Positions 55,344 through 64,000 of a stretch of 64,000 nt of DNA are shown here, piece by piece. Source of the DNA: Pseudomonas mosselii (GTDB taxonomy: Bacteria; Pseudomonadota; Gammaproteobacteria; Pseudomonadales; Pseudomonadaceae). Made by a program: the position numbers and the translations under genes. The stretch covers positions 3,937,501-4,001,500 of the forward strand of contig NZ_CP081966.1 of assembly GCF_019823065.1 (NCBI RefSeq), in the 5' to 3' direction. The first letter of the stretch is position 1. Each line of letters opens with the position of its first letter. The notes below the pieces were generated by a model. It was not told the origin of the DNA and did no database searches. It worked only from the letters and a program-made list of their open reading frames with translations.

Positions 55344-56234
55344 TCATCCCTTCTTCTGCGCGAACAGCGCATCGAGGCTCTGCTCGAAGGCGTGGTAGCC
55401 GATGGCATCGTAGAGCTCCATGCGGGTCTGCATGGTGTCGATCACGTTCTTCTGCGTGCCGTCACGGCGCAGCGCGGTGTAGACGTTCTCGGCCGCCTTG
55501 TTCATGGCGCGGAAAGCCGACAGCGGGTAGAGCACCAGCGACACGTCGACCGAGGCCAGCTCCTCGGTGGTGTACAGCGGCGTGGCGCCGAACTCGGTGA
55601 TGTTGGCCAGGATCGGCGCCTTCACCCGGTCGGCGAAGGTCTTGTACATCGACAGCTCGGTAATGGCTTCCGGGAAGATCATGTCGGCGCCGGCCTCGAT
55701 GCAGGCGGCAGCGCGGTCCAGGGCGGCGTTCAGGCCTTCCACCGCCAGCGCGTCGGTGCGCGCCATGATCACGAAACTGTCGTCGCTGCGGGCATCCACG
55801 GCGGCCTTGATGCGGTCGACCATCTCCTGCTGCGAGACGATCTCCTTGTTTGGGCGATGGCCACAGCGCTTGGCGCCGACCTGGTCCTCGATATGAATGG
55901 CCGCGGCGCCGAACTTGCTCATCGACTTGACGGTGCGGGCGACGTTGAAGGCCGAGGCGCCGAAGCCGGTGTCAACATCCACCAGCAGCGGCAGGTCGCA
56001 TACATCGGTGATGCGCCGTACGTCGGTGAGCACGTCGTCCAGGCCGCTGATGCCCAGGTCCGGCAGGCCCAGGGAGCCGGCGGCGACACCGCCGCCGGAC
56101 AGGTAGATGGCCTTGAAGCCGGCACGCTTGGCCAGCAGAGCGTGGTTGGCGTTGATGGTCCCGACCACCTGCAGCGGATGTTCGGCGGCGACCGCGTCAC
56201 GGAAACGCTGGCCGGGCGTGCTCTTCACTGTCAT
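55344..56234 (-). CDS. prpB: 2-methylisocitrate lyase
   Basis: A 296-residue TIM-barrel lyase splitting 2-methylisocitrate into pyruvate and succinate. Signature blocks are [37 protein letters not shown] and the catalytic loop [16 protein letters not shown] (KRCGH). The length is standard. The start overlaps the stop of the gntR gene by four bases (ATGA), so regulator and operon are made together. Confidence 0.96.
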   Translation of the reverse strand: MTVKSTPGQRFRDAVAAEHPLQVVGTINANHALLAKRAGFKAIYLSGGGVAAGSLGLPDLGISGLDDVLTDVRRITDVCDLPLLVDVDTGFGASAFNVARTVKSMSKFGAAAIHIEDQVGAKRCGHRPNKEIVSQQEMVDRIKAAVDARSDDSFVIMARTDALAVEGLNAALDRAAACIEAGADMIFPEAITELSMYKTFADRVKAPILANITEFGATPLYTTEELASVDVSLVLYPLSAFRAMNKAAENVYTALRRDGTQKNVIDTMQTRMELYDAIGYHAFEQSLDALFAQKKG

Positions 56235-56947
56235 GACTCACCTCGTGGGCTATTGTTGTCGGCACCTTGGTAGTGGCGCTCGATATTGCGTTTGGACGCG
56301 CCGATGTGGCGGCGCATCAGGAGTTCTGCCAGTTCGCCGTCGCGGGCTTCGATCGCATCGAGGATGCGGTGGTGCTCGGCGAAGGCCTGGCGCGGGCGGT
56401 TGGGCGTGCTGGAGAACTGGATGCGGTACATGCGCACCAGTTGGTACAGTTCGCCGCAGAGCATCTTGTACAGGGTCTGGTTGCCGCTGCCCTGGATGAT
56501 CCGGTAGTGGAAGTCGTAGTCGCCTTCCTGCTGGTAGTAGCCCTGGCCGGCCTGGAACGCGGCGTCACGCTCGTGGGTGTCGAGCACATGGCGCAGCTCG
56601 TCGATGGCCGCCTGGCTCATGCGTTCGGCGGCCAGGCGGCAGGCCATGCCTTCGAGGGATTCGCGGATTTCGTACAGCTCGATCAACTCGGCATGGCTGA
56701 GCGACACCACCCGGGCGCCGACATGGGGCACGCGCACCAGCAGGCGCTGGCCCTCCAGGCGGTGGATCGCCTCGCGCAGCGGGCCGCGGCTGATGCCGTA
56801 GGTGCGCGCCAGCTCCGGCTCGGAGATCTTGCTGCCGGGGGCGATCTCGCCCTTGACGATGGCGGCCTGGATGCGCCGGAAGACGTGCTCCGAGAGGGTC
56901 TCGGTCTCGTCCTGAGGCAGCGTGGTGGCCGGGGCTGTGTCCAGCAT
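56231..56947 (-). CDS. GntR-family regulator of the methylcitrate operon
   Basis: A 238-residue regulator with an N-terminal winged helix ([20 protein letters not shown], then [20 protein letters not shown]) and a C-terminal FCD effector domain with the metal-binding His/Asp pattern ([14 protein letters not shown] and [13 protein letters not shown]). It is the first gene of the operon and overlaps prpB. The ATG at 56947 is preferred because the upstream in-frame ATGs lie within the operator region. It likely represses the operon and releases DNA on binding a methylcitrate-cycle intermediate. Confidence 0.9.
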   Translation of the reverse strand: MLDTAPATTLPQDETETLSEHVFRRIQAAIVKGEIAPGSKISEPELARTYGISRGPLREAIHRLEGQRLLVRVPHVGARVVSLSHAELIELYEIRESLEGMACRLAAERMSQAAIDELRHVLDTHERDAAFQAGQGYYQQEGDYDFHYRIIQGSGNQTLYKMLCGELYQLVRMYRIQFSSTPNRPRQAFAEHHRILDAIEARDGELAELLMRRHIGASKRNIERHYQGADNNSPRGES

Positions 56948-56948
56948 G

Positions 56949-57033
56949 ATTGTCGACACCTTCAAAATCAGTGACGCCAAAACTAGCCAAATAGAGGAAT
57001 GGAGTCAAAGACAAAAAGAATATTGTCGACAAT
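56949..57033. promoter_or_regulatory. Putative GntR operators upstream of the prp operon
   Basis: ATTGTCGACAAT at 57022-57033 is a perfect 12-bp palindrome. ATTGTCGACA recurs at 56949-56958, directly before the gntR ATG. Both fit FadR/FCD-type operators (ATTGT-like half sites). Two sites 73 bases apart suggest looping or a promoter site plus a roadblock. Confidence 0.72.
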
Positions 57034-57106
57034 CGTCTAATAACGAACTTACCCCGCCTTCATGGGGTCTGATCGCGGGCGCGCTGGCGTCAAGACATCG
57101 GCGTGA

Positions 57107-57171
57107 TAGAATGCCGCGCTCCTTCGGGAGCATGGATAGTGTGTCTGTCATCATTTCATGTTGTTGACAGA
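57107..57171 (+). promoter_or_regulatory. Possible promoter and leader hairpins of the protease-ligase operon
   Basis: TAGAAT (57107-57112) is a fair -10 element. It is followed by GCTCC-TTCG-GGAGC (57118-57131) and TCTGTCA/TGACAGA (57144-57171), giving a structured leader of about 110 bases before the ATG at 57233. The -35 element is weak. Confidence 0.4.
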
Positions 57172-57232
57172 TCAATGAGGACGCTTGGCCAGTCGCCTTG
57201 CCCTGAAACCTGCACAGCACCGCGCCAGGATT

Positions 57233-57769
57233 ATGAGACTCAAACCCGCTTTATTGCTGCTCTGCCTGACCCTGCTGCCGGCGCTCGCGCCCGCGGCCGA
57301 GAAAACCGTGTACGGCCTGAACGAATACGCCCGCCTGGGCGACCTTGACCTGGAAGTGGCGGCCAAGCTCGACACCGGCGCCAAGACCGCCTCGCTCAGC
57401 GCCCGCGACATCAAGCGTTTCAAGCGCAACGGCGAGAGCTGGGTGCGCTTCTACCTGGCCATCGACGCCGCGCACAAGCACCCCATCGAACGCCCCCTGG
57501 CCCGCGTCAGCAAGATCAAGCGCCGCGCCGGGGACTATGATGCCGACTCGGGCAAGGCCTACACTGCCCGCCCGGTCATCGAACTCGAGATCTGCATGGG
57601 CCAGACACAACGCACCATCGAGGTCAACCTCACCGACCGCAGCGCCTTCCAGTTCCCGCTGCTGATCGGTTCCGAGGCCCTCAAGCACTTCGGTGCGCTG
57701 GTCGACCCAAGCCTTAAATACGCGGCCGGCAAACCTGCCTGCGCCACCGAAGCTCCCAAAGCAGAGTAA
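57233..57769 (+). CDS. Retropepsin-like aspartic protease (RimB/DUF785 family)
   Basis: A 178-residue secreted protein with a signal peptide (LKPALLLLCLTLLPALAPAA). The mature part contains the single aspartic-protease motif AAKLDTGAKTASL (Asp 47-Thr-Gly), so it would act as a dimer as retropepsins do. It was formerly annotated as an ATP-dependent zinc protease, but no zinc motif is present. The next gene starts 5 bases later. The predicted location is the periplasm, where its partner transglutaminase-fold domain also lies. Confidence 0.85.
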   Translation: MRLKPALLLLCLTLLPALAPAAEKTVYGLNEYARLGDLDLEVAAKLDTGAKTASLSARDIKRFKRNGESWVRFYLAIDAAHKHPIERPLARVSKIKRRAGDYDADSGKAYTARPVIELEICMGQTQRTIEVNLTDRSAFQFPLLIGSEALKHFGALVDPSLKYAAGKPACATEAPKAE

Positions 57770-57774
57770 TTCCG

Positions 57775-59310
57775 ATGCGCTCTCTTACCCTTCACCTGAA
57801 AGTCCTGATCACCGTCCTGGTGCTGCTGGGCATCGCGATCACGGCCTACCAGATCTTCGCCCTCGGCATCCCGGTGACCGAGGACGAGACCGACGACCTG
57901 TGGAACATCGACGCCAAGGTCGAGTTCGTCGCCAGCGCCAAGGACCCGGTCAAGGTGCAGATGTTCGTGCCCCCGCTGAACCGTGACTACGTGAGCCTCA
58001 ACGAGAGCTTCATCTCCAACAACTACGGGGTCAGCGTCAACCGCGCCGACGGCAACCGCAAGGTGACCTGGTCGGCCCGTCGCGCCAGCGGCAACCAGAC
58101 CCTCTACTACCGCCTGGTGCTGACCAAGCGCTACAGCAACGAAAAGACCAAGATCAAGGGCCCGACCTTCCGCGACAGCCTGGCCGTCGAGGGCCCGGAG
58201 AAGATCGCCGCCGAAGCGCTGATGGCACCGATCCGCCAGCACTCGGCCGACGTCGAGACCTTCGTCAGCGAGACCATCAAGCGTGTCAACAATGTCAACG
58301 ACGACAACGCCAAGCTGCTGCTGGCCGGCGACAACTCACCGCTGAAGAAGGCCCAGGTCATCGACCTGCTGCTGTCCATCGCCCACGTGCCGCTGGAGAA
58401 GGTTCACACCATCCGCCTGGTGGCCGACACCCCGCAGAACCCCGAACTGTGGCTGCGCAGCTTCAACGGCAACGACTGGCTGTACTTCAACCCGGAGACC
58501 GGCGAGCAGGGCCTGCCCAGCGACCGCCTGCTGTGGTGGACCGGTGACGACAACCTGATCACCGTCGATGGCGGCAAGAAGGCCACCGTCACCTTCAGCA
58601 TGAACAACAGCGAGATGAACGCCATCCGCCTGGCCAAGCTGACCGACGAGAACACCGACGCCGACTTCCTCGAATACTCGCTGTACGGCCTGCCGCTGCA
58701 GACCCAGCAGACCTTCATGATCATGGTGATGATCCCGATCGGCGTGCTGGTGATCCTGGTGCTGCGCAACCTCATCGGCATCCAGACCCTGGGTACCTTC
58801 ACCCCGGTGCTGATCGCCCTGGCCTTCCGCGAGACCCAGCTGGGCTTCGGCATCATCCTGTTCACGGTGATCACCGCCCTGGGCCTATCGCTGCGCTCGT
58901 ACCTTGAGCACCTCAAGCTGCAGATGCTGCCGCGCCTGTCGGTGGTGCTGACCTTCGTCGTGGTGCTGATCGCCGCCATCAGCCTGTTCAGCCACAAGCT
59001 GGGCCTGGAGCGCGGCCTGTCGGTGGCACTGTTCCCGATGGTGATCCTGACCATGACCATCGAACGCCTGTCGATCACCTGGGAAGAGCGTGGCGGTGGC
59101 CATGCCATGAAAGTGGCCGTTGGCACCCTGTTCGCCGCCTCCATCGCGCACCTGCTGATGACCGTGCCGGAAGCGGTGTACTTCGTCTTCACCTTCCCGG
59201 CGGTACTGCTGATCCTGGTGGGCTTCATGCTGGCGATGGGTCGCTATCGCGGCTACCGCCTGACCGAGCTCGTGCGCTTCAAGGCATTCCTGAAGAAGGC
59301 TGACGCCTGA
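57775..59310 (+). CDS. Inactive transglutaminase fused to a 7TM membrane domain
   Basis: A 511-residue membrane protein. One N-terminal helix (about 9-28) anchors a periplasmic transglutaminase-like domain of about 280 residues. That domain includes AQVIDLLLSIAHVPLEKVHT and GNDWLYFNPETGEQGLP, and no catalytic Cys is seen where active enzymes have one. A C-terminal bundle of about seven helices follows (IMVMIPIGVLVILVLRNLIG onward). Its stop overlaps the next start by one base (TGATG). This family always travels with a retropepsin-like protein and an ATP-grasp ligase. Confidence 0.83.
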   Translation: MRSLTLHLKVLITVLVLLGIAITAYQIFALGIPVTEDETDDLWNIDAKVEFVASAKDPVKVQMFVPPLNRDYVSLNESFISNNYGVSVNRADGNRKVTWSARRASGNQTLYYRLVLTKRYSNEKTKIKGPTFRDSLAVEGPEKIAAEALMAPIRQHSADVETFVSETIKRVNNVNDDNAKLLLAGDNSPLKKAQVIDLLLSIAHVPLEKVHTIRLVADTPQNPELWLRSFNGNDWLYFNPETGEQGLPSDRLLWWTGDDNLITVDGGKKATVTFSMNNSEMNAIRLAKLTDENTDADFLEYSLYGLPLQTQQTFMIMVMIPIGVLVILVLRNLIGIQTLGTFTPVLIALAFRETQLGFGIILFTVITALGLSLRSYLEHLKLQMLPRLSVVLTFVVVLIAAISLFSHKLGLERGLSVALFPMVILTMTIERLSITWEERGGGHAMKVAVGTLFAASIAHLLMTVPEAVYFVFTFPAVLLILVGFMLAMGRYRGYRLTELVRFKAFLKKADA

Positions 59311-60290
59311 TGTTCGGCCTGATCAAGACGTGGAAAGCCCTGGAGGCCCGGGGCATCATGGGTATCAACCGGCGCAACGCGGACTACGTGCTGAAGTACA
59401 ACAAGCGCCACCTGTACCCGATCGTCGACGACAAGATCATCACCAAGGAGCGTGCCCTGGCAGCCGGCATCCATGTGCCGGAGATGTACGGCATCATCGA
59501 GACCGAGAAGCAGATCGAGAAACTCGACGAGATCATCGGCGGGCGCAGCGACTTCGTCATCAAGCCGGCCCAGGGCGCCGGCGGTGACGGCATCCTGGTG
59601 ATCGCCGACCGCTTCGAGGACCGCTACCGCACGGTCTCCGGCAAGATCATCAGCCACGAGGAGATCGAGCACCAGATCTCCAGCATCCTTACCGGCCTGT
59701 ACTCGCTGGGCGGGCACCGCGACCGCGCGCTGATCGAGTACCGGGTCACCCCGGACCAGATCTTCAAGAGCATCAGCTACGAAGGCGTGCCGGACATCCG
59801 CATCATCGTGCTGATGGGCTACCCGGTGATGGCCATGCTGCGCCTGCCGACCCGCCAGTCTGGCGGCAAGGCCAACCTGCACCAGGGCGCCATCGGCGTG
59901 GGCGTTGACCTGGCCACCGGCCTCACCCTGCGCGGCACCTGGCTGAACAAGATCATCAGCAAGCACCCGGACACCACCAACGCGGTGGACGGTGTGCAGT
60001 TGCCGAACTGGGACGGCTTCATGAAGCTTGCCGCCAGCTGCTACGAGCTGTGCGGCCTGGGCTACATCGGCGTGGACATGGTTCTGGACCAGGACAAGGG
60101 CCCGCTGATCCTCGAGCTCAACGCCCGCCCCGGCCTGAACATCCAGATCGCCAACGACTGCGGCCTGACCCAGCGCACCCACGCCATCGAGGCGCACCTG
60201 GAGATGCTGGCCAAGGAAGGTCGCAGCGAGGATGCCGAGCAGCGCGTGAAGGTCTCGCAGGGATTGTTCGGGCACGTCAATCCGCTATAG
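59310..60290 (+). CDS. Alpha-L-glutamate ligase-like ATP-grasp protein
   Basis: A 326-residue RimK-related ATP-grasp protein, cytoplasmic. It starts MFGLIKTWKALEARGIMGIN. ATP-binding blocks are SDFVIKPAQGAGGDGILVIA and IEYRVTPDQIFKSISYEGVP, and the metal-binding end is PLILELNARPGLNIQIAN. RimK-type enzymes add glutamate or other amino acids to a protein or peptide carboxyl end. Here a peptide or osmolyte-like product, possibly moved or clipped by the two partner proteins, is a reasonable but unproven idea. Confidence 0.87.
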   Translation: MFGLIKTWKALEARGIMGINRRNADYVLKYNKRHLYPIVDDKIITKERALAAGIHVPEMYGIIETEKQIEKLDEIIGGRSDFVIKPAQGAGGDGILVIADRFEDRYRTVSGKIISHEEIEHQISSILTGLYSLGGHRDRALIEYRVTPDQIFKSISYEGVPDIRIIVLMGYPVMAMLRLPTRQSGGKANLHQGAIGVGVDLATGLTLRGTWLNKIISKHPDTTNAVDGVQLPNWDGFMKLAASCYELCGLGYIGVDMVLDQDKGPLILELNARPGLNIQIANDCGLTQRTHAIEAHLEMLAKEGRSEDAEQRVKVSQGLFGHVNPL

Positions 60291-60309
60291 CCCAGGCCCT
60301 GCGCAATCC

Positions 60310-60428
60310 CTGCAGGAGCGGCCTTGTGTCGCGAAAGGGCTGCAAAGCAGCCCCAATTTCAGCGTTTATGCAGAGATTGCCGGGGCCGCTTTGCGGCCCT
60401 TTCGCGACACAAGGCCGCTCCTACAGGG
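60310..60428. repeat. Large REP composite downstream of the ATP-grasp gene
   Basis: Two inverted REP copies (60312-60340 and 60398-60428, GCGACACAAGGCCGCTCC type), each coupled to a short palindrome: GGGCTGCAAAGCAGCCCC (60337-60354) and GGGGCCGCTTTGCGGCCC (60382-60399). Confidence 0.88.
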
Positions 60429-60531
60429 GAACTGCGCAGAACCGGACGATGAATGTCGTTGCCAGTGCTAGGCGCATTTCCCGCACGGGTCTACAATCGC
60501 CCACCTCGCTTGTTCATCGCCGTCCATCCTG

Positions 60532-61875
60532 ATGCCGACCTGTACGCTCCACCCCCTGCCTTACCAGCCCGACCCCGCCTTCTACTTCGAACGCCTGCGC
60601 CGCGCGCCCGGTGCGATCCTGCTCGACAGCGCCCGCCCAGGTGCCGAACGCGGTCGCTACGACCTGCTCAGCGCCTGGCCTTTGCAGCAGTTGCAGGCAA
60701 ATCCCGAGGAGGACGGTCGCGACTACCTGCAGCGCCTACGCCAGGCCTTGGCCGAGCTGGGGACGGCACAACTGCCCGAGGGCATCGAACTACCGTTCGC
60801 CGGTGGCCTGATCGGCTACCTGAGCTACGACTTCGGCCGGCGCCTGGAGCAGTTGCCGACACACGCGGTCGACGATCTCGGCCTGCCCGATGCCCGGCTG
60901 GGGCTGTATGCCTGGGCACTGGTGTCCGACCATCGGCTAAGCAGCAGCCAACTGGTCTTTCACCCGAGCCTGCCCCAGACCGAGCGGCAACGGCTCATCG
61001 CGCTGTTCGACGCCAGCGCCCCGGGCGACACCGGCGACTTCCGCCTGCTCGCGCCCATGACCGGCGATCTTCGCCCCGAGCATTACCGGGCGGCGTTCGA
61101 CCAGGTGCAGCGCTACATCCAGGCCGGCGACTGCTACCAGATCAACCTTACCCAGCGCTTTCGCGCCCCCTGCCAGGGCGACCCGTGGCGCGCCTACCTG
61201 GCCCTGCGCGCTGCCTGCCCGACGCCGTTCTCCGGCTACCAGCAGTTGGATGAAGGCACTGCGCTACTGAGCTTCTCCCCCGAGCGCTTCATCCGTGTCA
61301 GCCAGGGCGAGGTCGAGACGCGCCCGATCAAGGGCACCCGCCCGCGTGCCGCCGATCCGGTGGAGGACGCACGCAACGCCGCCGAGCTGCTGGCCAGCCC
61401 CAAGGACCGCTCGGAAAACCTGATGATCGTCGACCTGCTGCGCAACGACATCGGCCGCACCTGCCAGACCGGCTCGGTGAAGGTGCCGGAGCTGTTCAGC
61501 CTGGAGAGCTACCCCAACGTTCATCACTTGGTCAGCAGCGTGGTCGGCCGCCTGGCCGCCGGCAAGGACGCCCTGGACCTGATCGCCGGCAGCTTCCCCG
61601 GCGGTTCGATCACCGGTGCGCCGAAGATCCGCGCCATGCAGATCATCGACGAGCTGGAGCCGGCGCGCCGGGCGCTGTACTGCGGCTCGCTGCTGTATGT
61701 CGACGTGCGCGGCGAGATGGACAGCTCCATCGCCATCCGCAGCCTGCTGGTCAAGGATGGCCAGGTCAGTTGCTGGGGTGGCGGCGCGGTGGTAGCCGAC
61801 TCGCACTGGCAGGCCGAGTACGAGGAGTCGATCGCCAAGGTGCGGGTGCTGATGGAAACGCTGCAGGCCTTGTAA
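60532..61875 (+). CDS. pabB: Aminodeoxychorismate synthase component I
   Basis: A 447-residue chorismate-utilising enzyme of folate synthesis. It makes 4-amino-4-deoxychorismate together with the glutamine amidotransferase PabA. Signature blocks are [42 protein letters not shown] and [20 protein letters not shown]. The PIKGT Lys favours amination over anthranilate formation. The length matches PabB (about 450). It stands alone between REP elements. Confidence 0.93.
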   Translation: MPTCTLHPLPYQPDPAFYFERLRRAPGAILLDSARPGAERGRYDLLSAWPLQQLQANPEEDGRDYLQRLRQALAELGTAQLPEGIELPFAGGLIGYLSYDFGRRLEQLPTHAVDDLGLPDARLGLYAWALVSDHRLSSSQLVFHPSLPQTERQRLIALFDASAPGDTGDFRLLAPMTGDLRPEHYRAAFDQVQRYIQAGDCYQINLTQRFRAPCQGDPWRAYLALRAACPTPFSGYQQLDEGTALLSFSPERFIRVSQGEVETRPIKGTRPRAADPVEDARNAAELLASPKDRSENLMIVDLLRNDIGRTCQTGSVKVPELFSLESYPNVHHLVSSVVGRLAAGKDALDLIAGSFPGGSITGAPKIRAMQIIDELEPARRALYCGSLLYVDVRGEMDSSIAIRSLLVKDGQVSCWGGGAVVADSHWQAEYEESIAKVRVLMETLQAL

Positions 61876-61880
61876 GACTC

Positions 61881-61906
61881 GGTGGGAGCGGGCTTGCCCC
61901 GCGATC
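61881..61906. repeat. Single REP element between pabB and cysH
   Basis: One copy of the GGAGCGGGCTTGCCCCGCGA type directly after the pabB stop codon. Confidence 0.78.
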
Positions 61907-61988
61907 GCCAGGCGTCTGCCCCGCCATTTTTTGTTACCATCTGACCACTACGAGCGCACAGCGCCACTCAACCGATGGAAACCGCCTG

Positions 61989-62723
61989 ATGAGCCACCCC
62001 TTCGACGTCGCCGCCCTGGCCGCGACCTATGCCAGCAAGTCCCCGCAGGAGATCCTCAAGCTCGCCTTCGAGCATTTTGGCGACGACCTGTGGATCTCCT
62101 TCAGCGGCGCCGAGGATGTGGTGCTGGTGGACATGGCCTGGAAACTGAACAAGCAGGTCAAGGTGTTCAGCCTCGACACCGGCCGCCTGCACCCGGAAAC
62201 CTACCGGTTCATCGACCAGGTACGCGAGCAGTACAACCTGCCCATCGAGATCCTCAGCCCGGACCGCGACAAGCTCGACCCGTTCGTCAAGGAAAAAGGC
62301 CTGTTCAGCTTCTACAAGGACGGCCACGGCGAGTGCTGCGGCATCCGCAAGATCGAGCCGCTGCGCCGCAAGCTGGCCACCGTCAGCGCCTGGGCCACCG
62401 GCCAGCGCCGCGACCAGAGCCCCGGTACCCGCAGTCAGGTGGCTGCCCTGGAGATCGACAGCGCCTTCTCCACCCCGGAGCGCACCCTGTACAAGTTCAA
62501 CCCGCTGGCGCAGATGACCAGCGAGGAAGTCTGGGGCTACATCCGCATGCTCGAGCTGCCCTACAACAGCCTGCATGAGCGCGGCTTCATCAGCATCGGT
62601 TGCGAGCCGTGCACCCGCCCGGTGCTGCCGAACCAGCACGAGCGCGAAGGGCGTTGGTGGTGGGAAGAGTCGACGCAGAAGGAGTGCGGGTTGCATGCCG
62701 GCAACCTAATTACCAAGGCTTGA
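61989..62723 (+). CDS. cysH: Phosphoadenylyl/adenylyl-sulfate reductase (APS reductase type)
   Basis: A 244-residue enzyme reducing activated sulfate to sulfite. The catalytic C-terminal motif KECGLH (Cys 233) is present. Two cysteine pairs at 116-117 (GECCGIRK) and 205/208 (GCEPCTR) bind a [4Fe-4S] cluster, which marks the APS-using form rather than the enterobacterial PAPS form. [10 protein letters not shown] is the nucleotide-binding start. The next gene, convergent, is cysB, the expected regulator of sulfur assimilation. Confidence 0.94.
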   Translation: MSHPFDVAALAATYASKSPQEILKLAFEHFGDDLWISFSGAEDVVLVDMAWKLNKQVKVFSLDTGRLHPETYRFIDQVREQYNLPIEILSPDRDKLDPFVKEKGLFSFYKDGHGECCGIRKIEPLRRKLATVSAWATGQRRDQSPGTRSQVAALEIDSAFSTPERTLYKFNPLAQMTSEEVWGYIRMLELPYNSLHERGFISIGCEPCTRPVLPNQHEREGRWWWEESTQKECGLHAGNLITKA

Positions 62724-62789
62724 AATAGCCGGGGCCTGTAGGAGCGGCCTTGTGTCGCGATGGGCCGCAAAGCGGCCCCGCTATTTCAA
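62720..62789. terminator. REP-based bidirectional hairpin between cysH and cysB
   Basis: An outer stem TTGAAATAGCCGGGGC (62720-62735) pairs with GCCCCGCTATTTCAA (62775-62789) with one bulged base. It encloses a single REP copy (62737-62761) and GGGCCGCAAAGCGGCCCC (62762-62779). The outer arms begin and end at the stop codons of the two convergent genes. Confidence 0.8.
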
Positions 62790-62790
62790 A

Positions 62791-63774
<984 letters not shown>

Positions 63775-63892
63775 TCAAAGGCGGTAGGTCACCGGCGCGC
63801 CGGCAGCGACGAGTTATAACTATATTAGTGGCTTGAGAAATAAATCTAGAACTATTTTGTTACGTTCGCTGTAAAAAGTCCTACCGTGAGGC

Positions 63893-64000
63893 TCACGATT
63901 TCCTACGCCCAAGATGGTGAGCCAATGGCACCATGTACACCGGCACCGGTGACAGCTGCAGCAGCCGCACCGCCGTGCGGCCGATCGGCACATCCACCCC
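63893..64000 (-). CDS. Universal stress protein, C-terminal end (partial)
   Basis: Only the last 35 codons lie in the window. On the minus strand they read GVDVPIGRTAVRLLQLSPVP and VYMVPLAHHLGRRKS before a TGA. The glycine-small-residue pattern followed by a strand ending VYMVP resembles the end of a Usp domain (G-x-T-A then hydrophobic strand). The upstream part is beyond the right edge. It would be transcribed in the same direction as cysB, downstream of a gene start outside the window. Confidence 0.55.
   Translation of the reverse strand, partial: GVDVPIGRTAVRLLQLSPVPVYMVPLAHHLGRRKS

Overview
The window is high-GC DNA with dense operons, many four-base start/stop overlaps and abundant REP-type palindromes. 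Its proteins look like those of the Pseudomonas putida group: AcnD-type methylcitrate cycle, glgA-treZ-malQ-treY-glgX cluster, short-form Gnd, PepSY/BqsRS-type operon. I see no prophage, insertion sequence, CRISPR array, tRNA or rRNA. It reads as chromosomal backbone with small accessory insertions around 8.5-11.4 kb.

Layout. 0-1.5 kb: end of an OmpR-type regulator and its sensor kinase. 1.6-5.4 kb: a metal-stress cassette made of an ECF sigma factor and its NrsF anti-sigma, divergent from a four-gene bufferin (DUF2282 RiPP) operon. Both directions carry an identical GTAACC-N16-CGAA promoter motif. 5.4-8.5 kb: an OsmC-YcaO fusion and a phytanoyl-CoA dioxygenase-like enzyme. 8.6-11.4 kb: a HigBA toxin-antitoxin pair and small accessory genes, one (DUF6124-like) behind a leader with several strong hairpins. 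11.4-29.6 kb: carbohydrate storage, with a GH15 enzyme, an orphan KAS III, gnd-zwf, then glgA-treZ-malQ-treY-DUF2934-glgX and a nuclease-family protein.

29.9-45.3 kb is mixed: a short autotransporter-type barrel, a polyamine module (LysR regulator, binding protein, agmatinase), a lipoprotein, a nitrilase, MiaE, a universal stress protein behind a perfect ANR/FNR box, an HPP-CBS membrane protein, a PepSY-PepSY-regulator-kinase operon, a patatin, QueD and a DUF1289 protein. 45.3-57 kb is central carbon metabolism: acnB behind a strikingly base-paired 137-nt element, convergent with the methylcitrate operon gntR-prpB-prpC-acnD-prpF-prpD. 57.2-60.3 kb is a three-gene set of unknown role (retropepsin-like protease, membrane inactive transglutaminase, ATP-grasp ligase). 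The window ends with pabB, cysH, cysB and the tail of a second universal stress protein gene.

Several groups work together. TreY and TreZ make trehalose from glucan chains, while MalQ, GlgX and GlgA remodel and make those chains. GntR controls propionyl-CoA disposal by the 2-methylcitrate cycle. SigF and NrsF control the bufferin peptide and its maturases. CysB is the likely activator of the adjacent cysH. The most notable items for follow-up are the bufferin cassette with its twin promoters, the acnB upstream RNA structure, the structured leader at 11.1-11.3 kb and the protease/transglutaminase/ligase operon.
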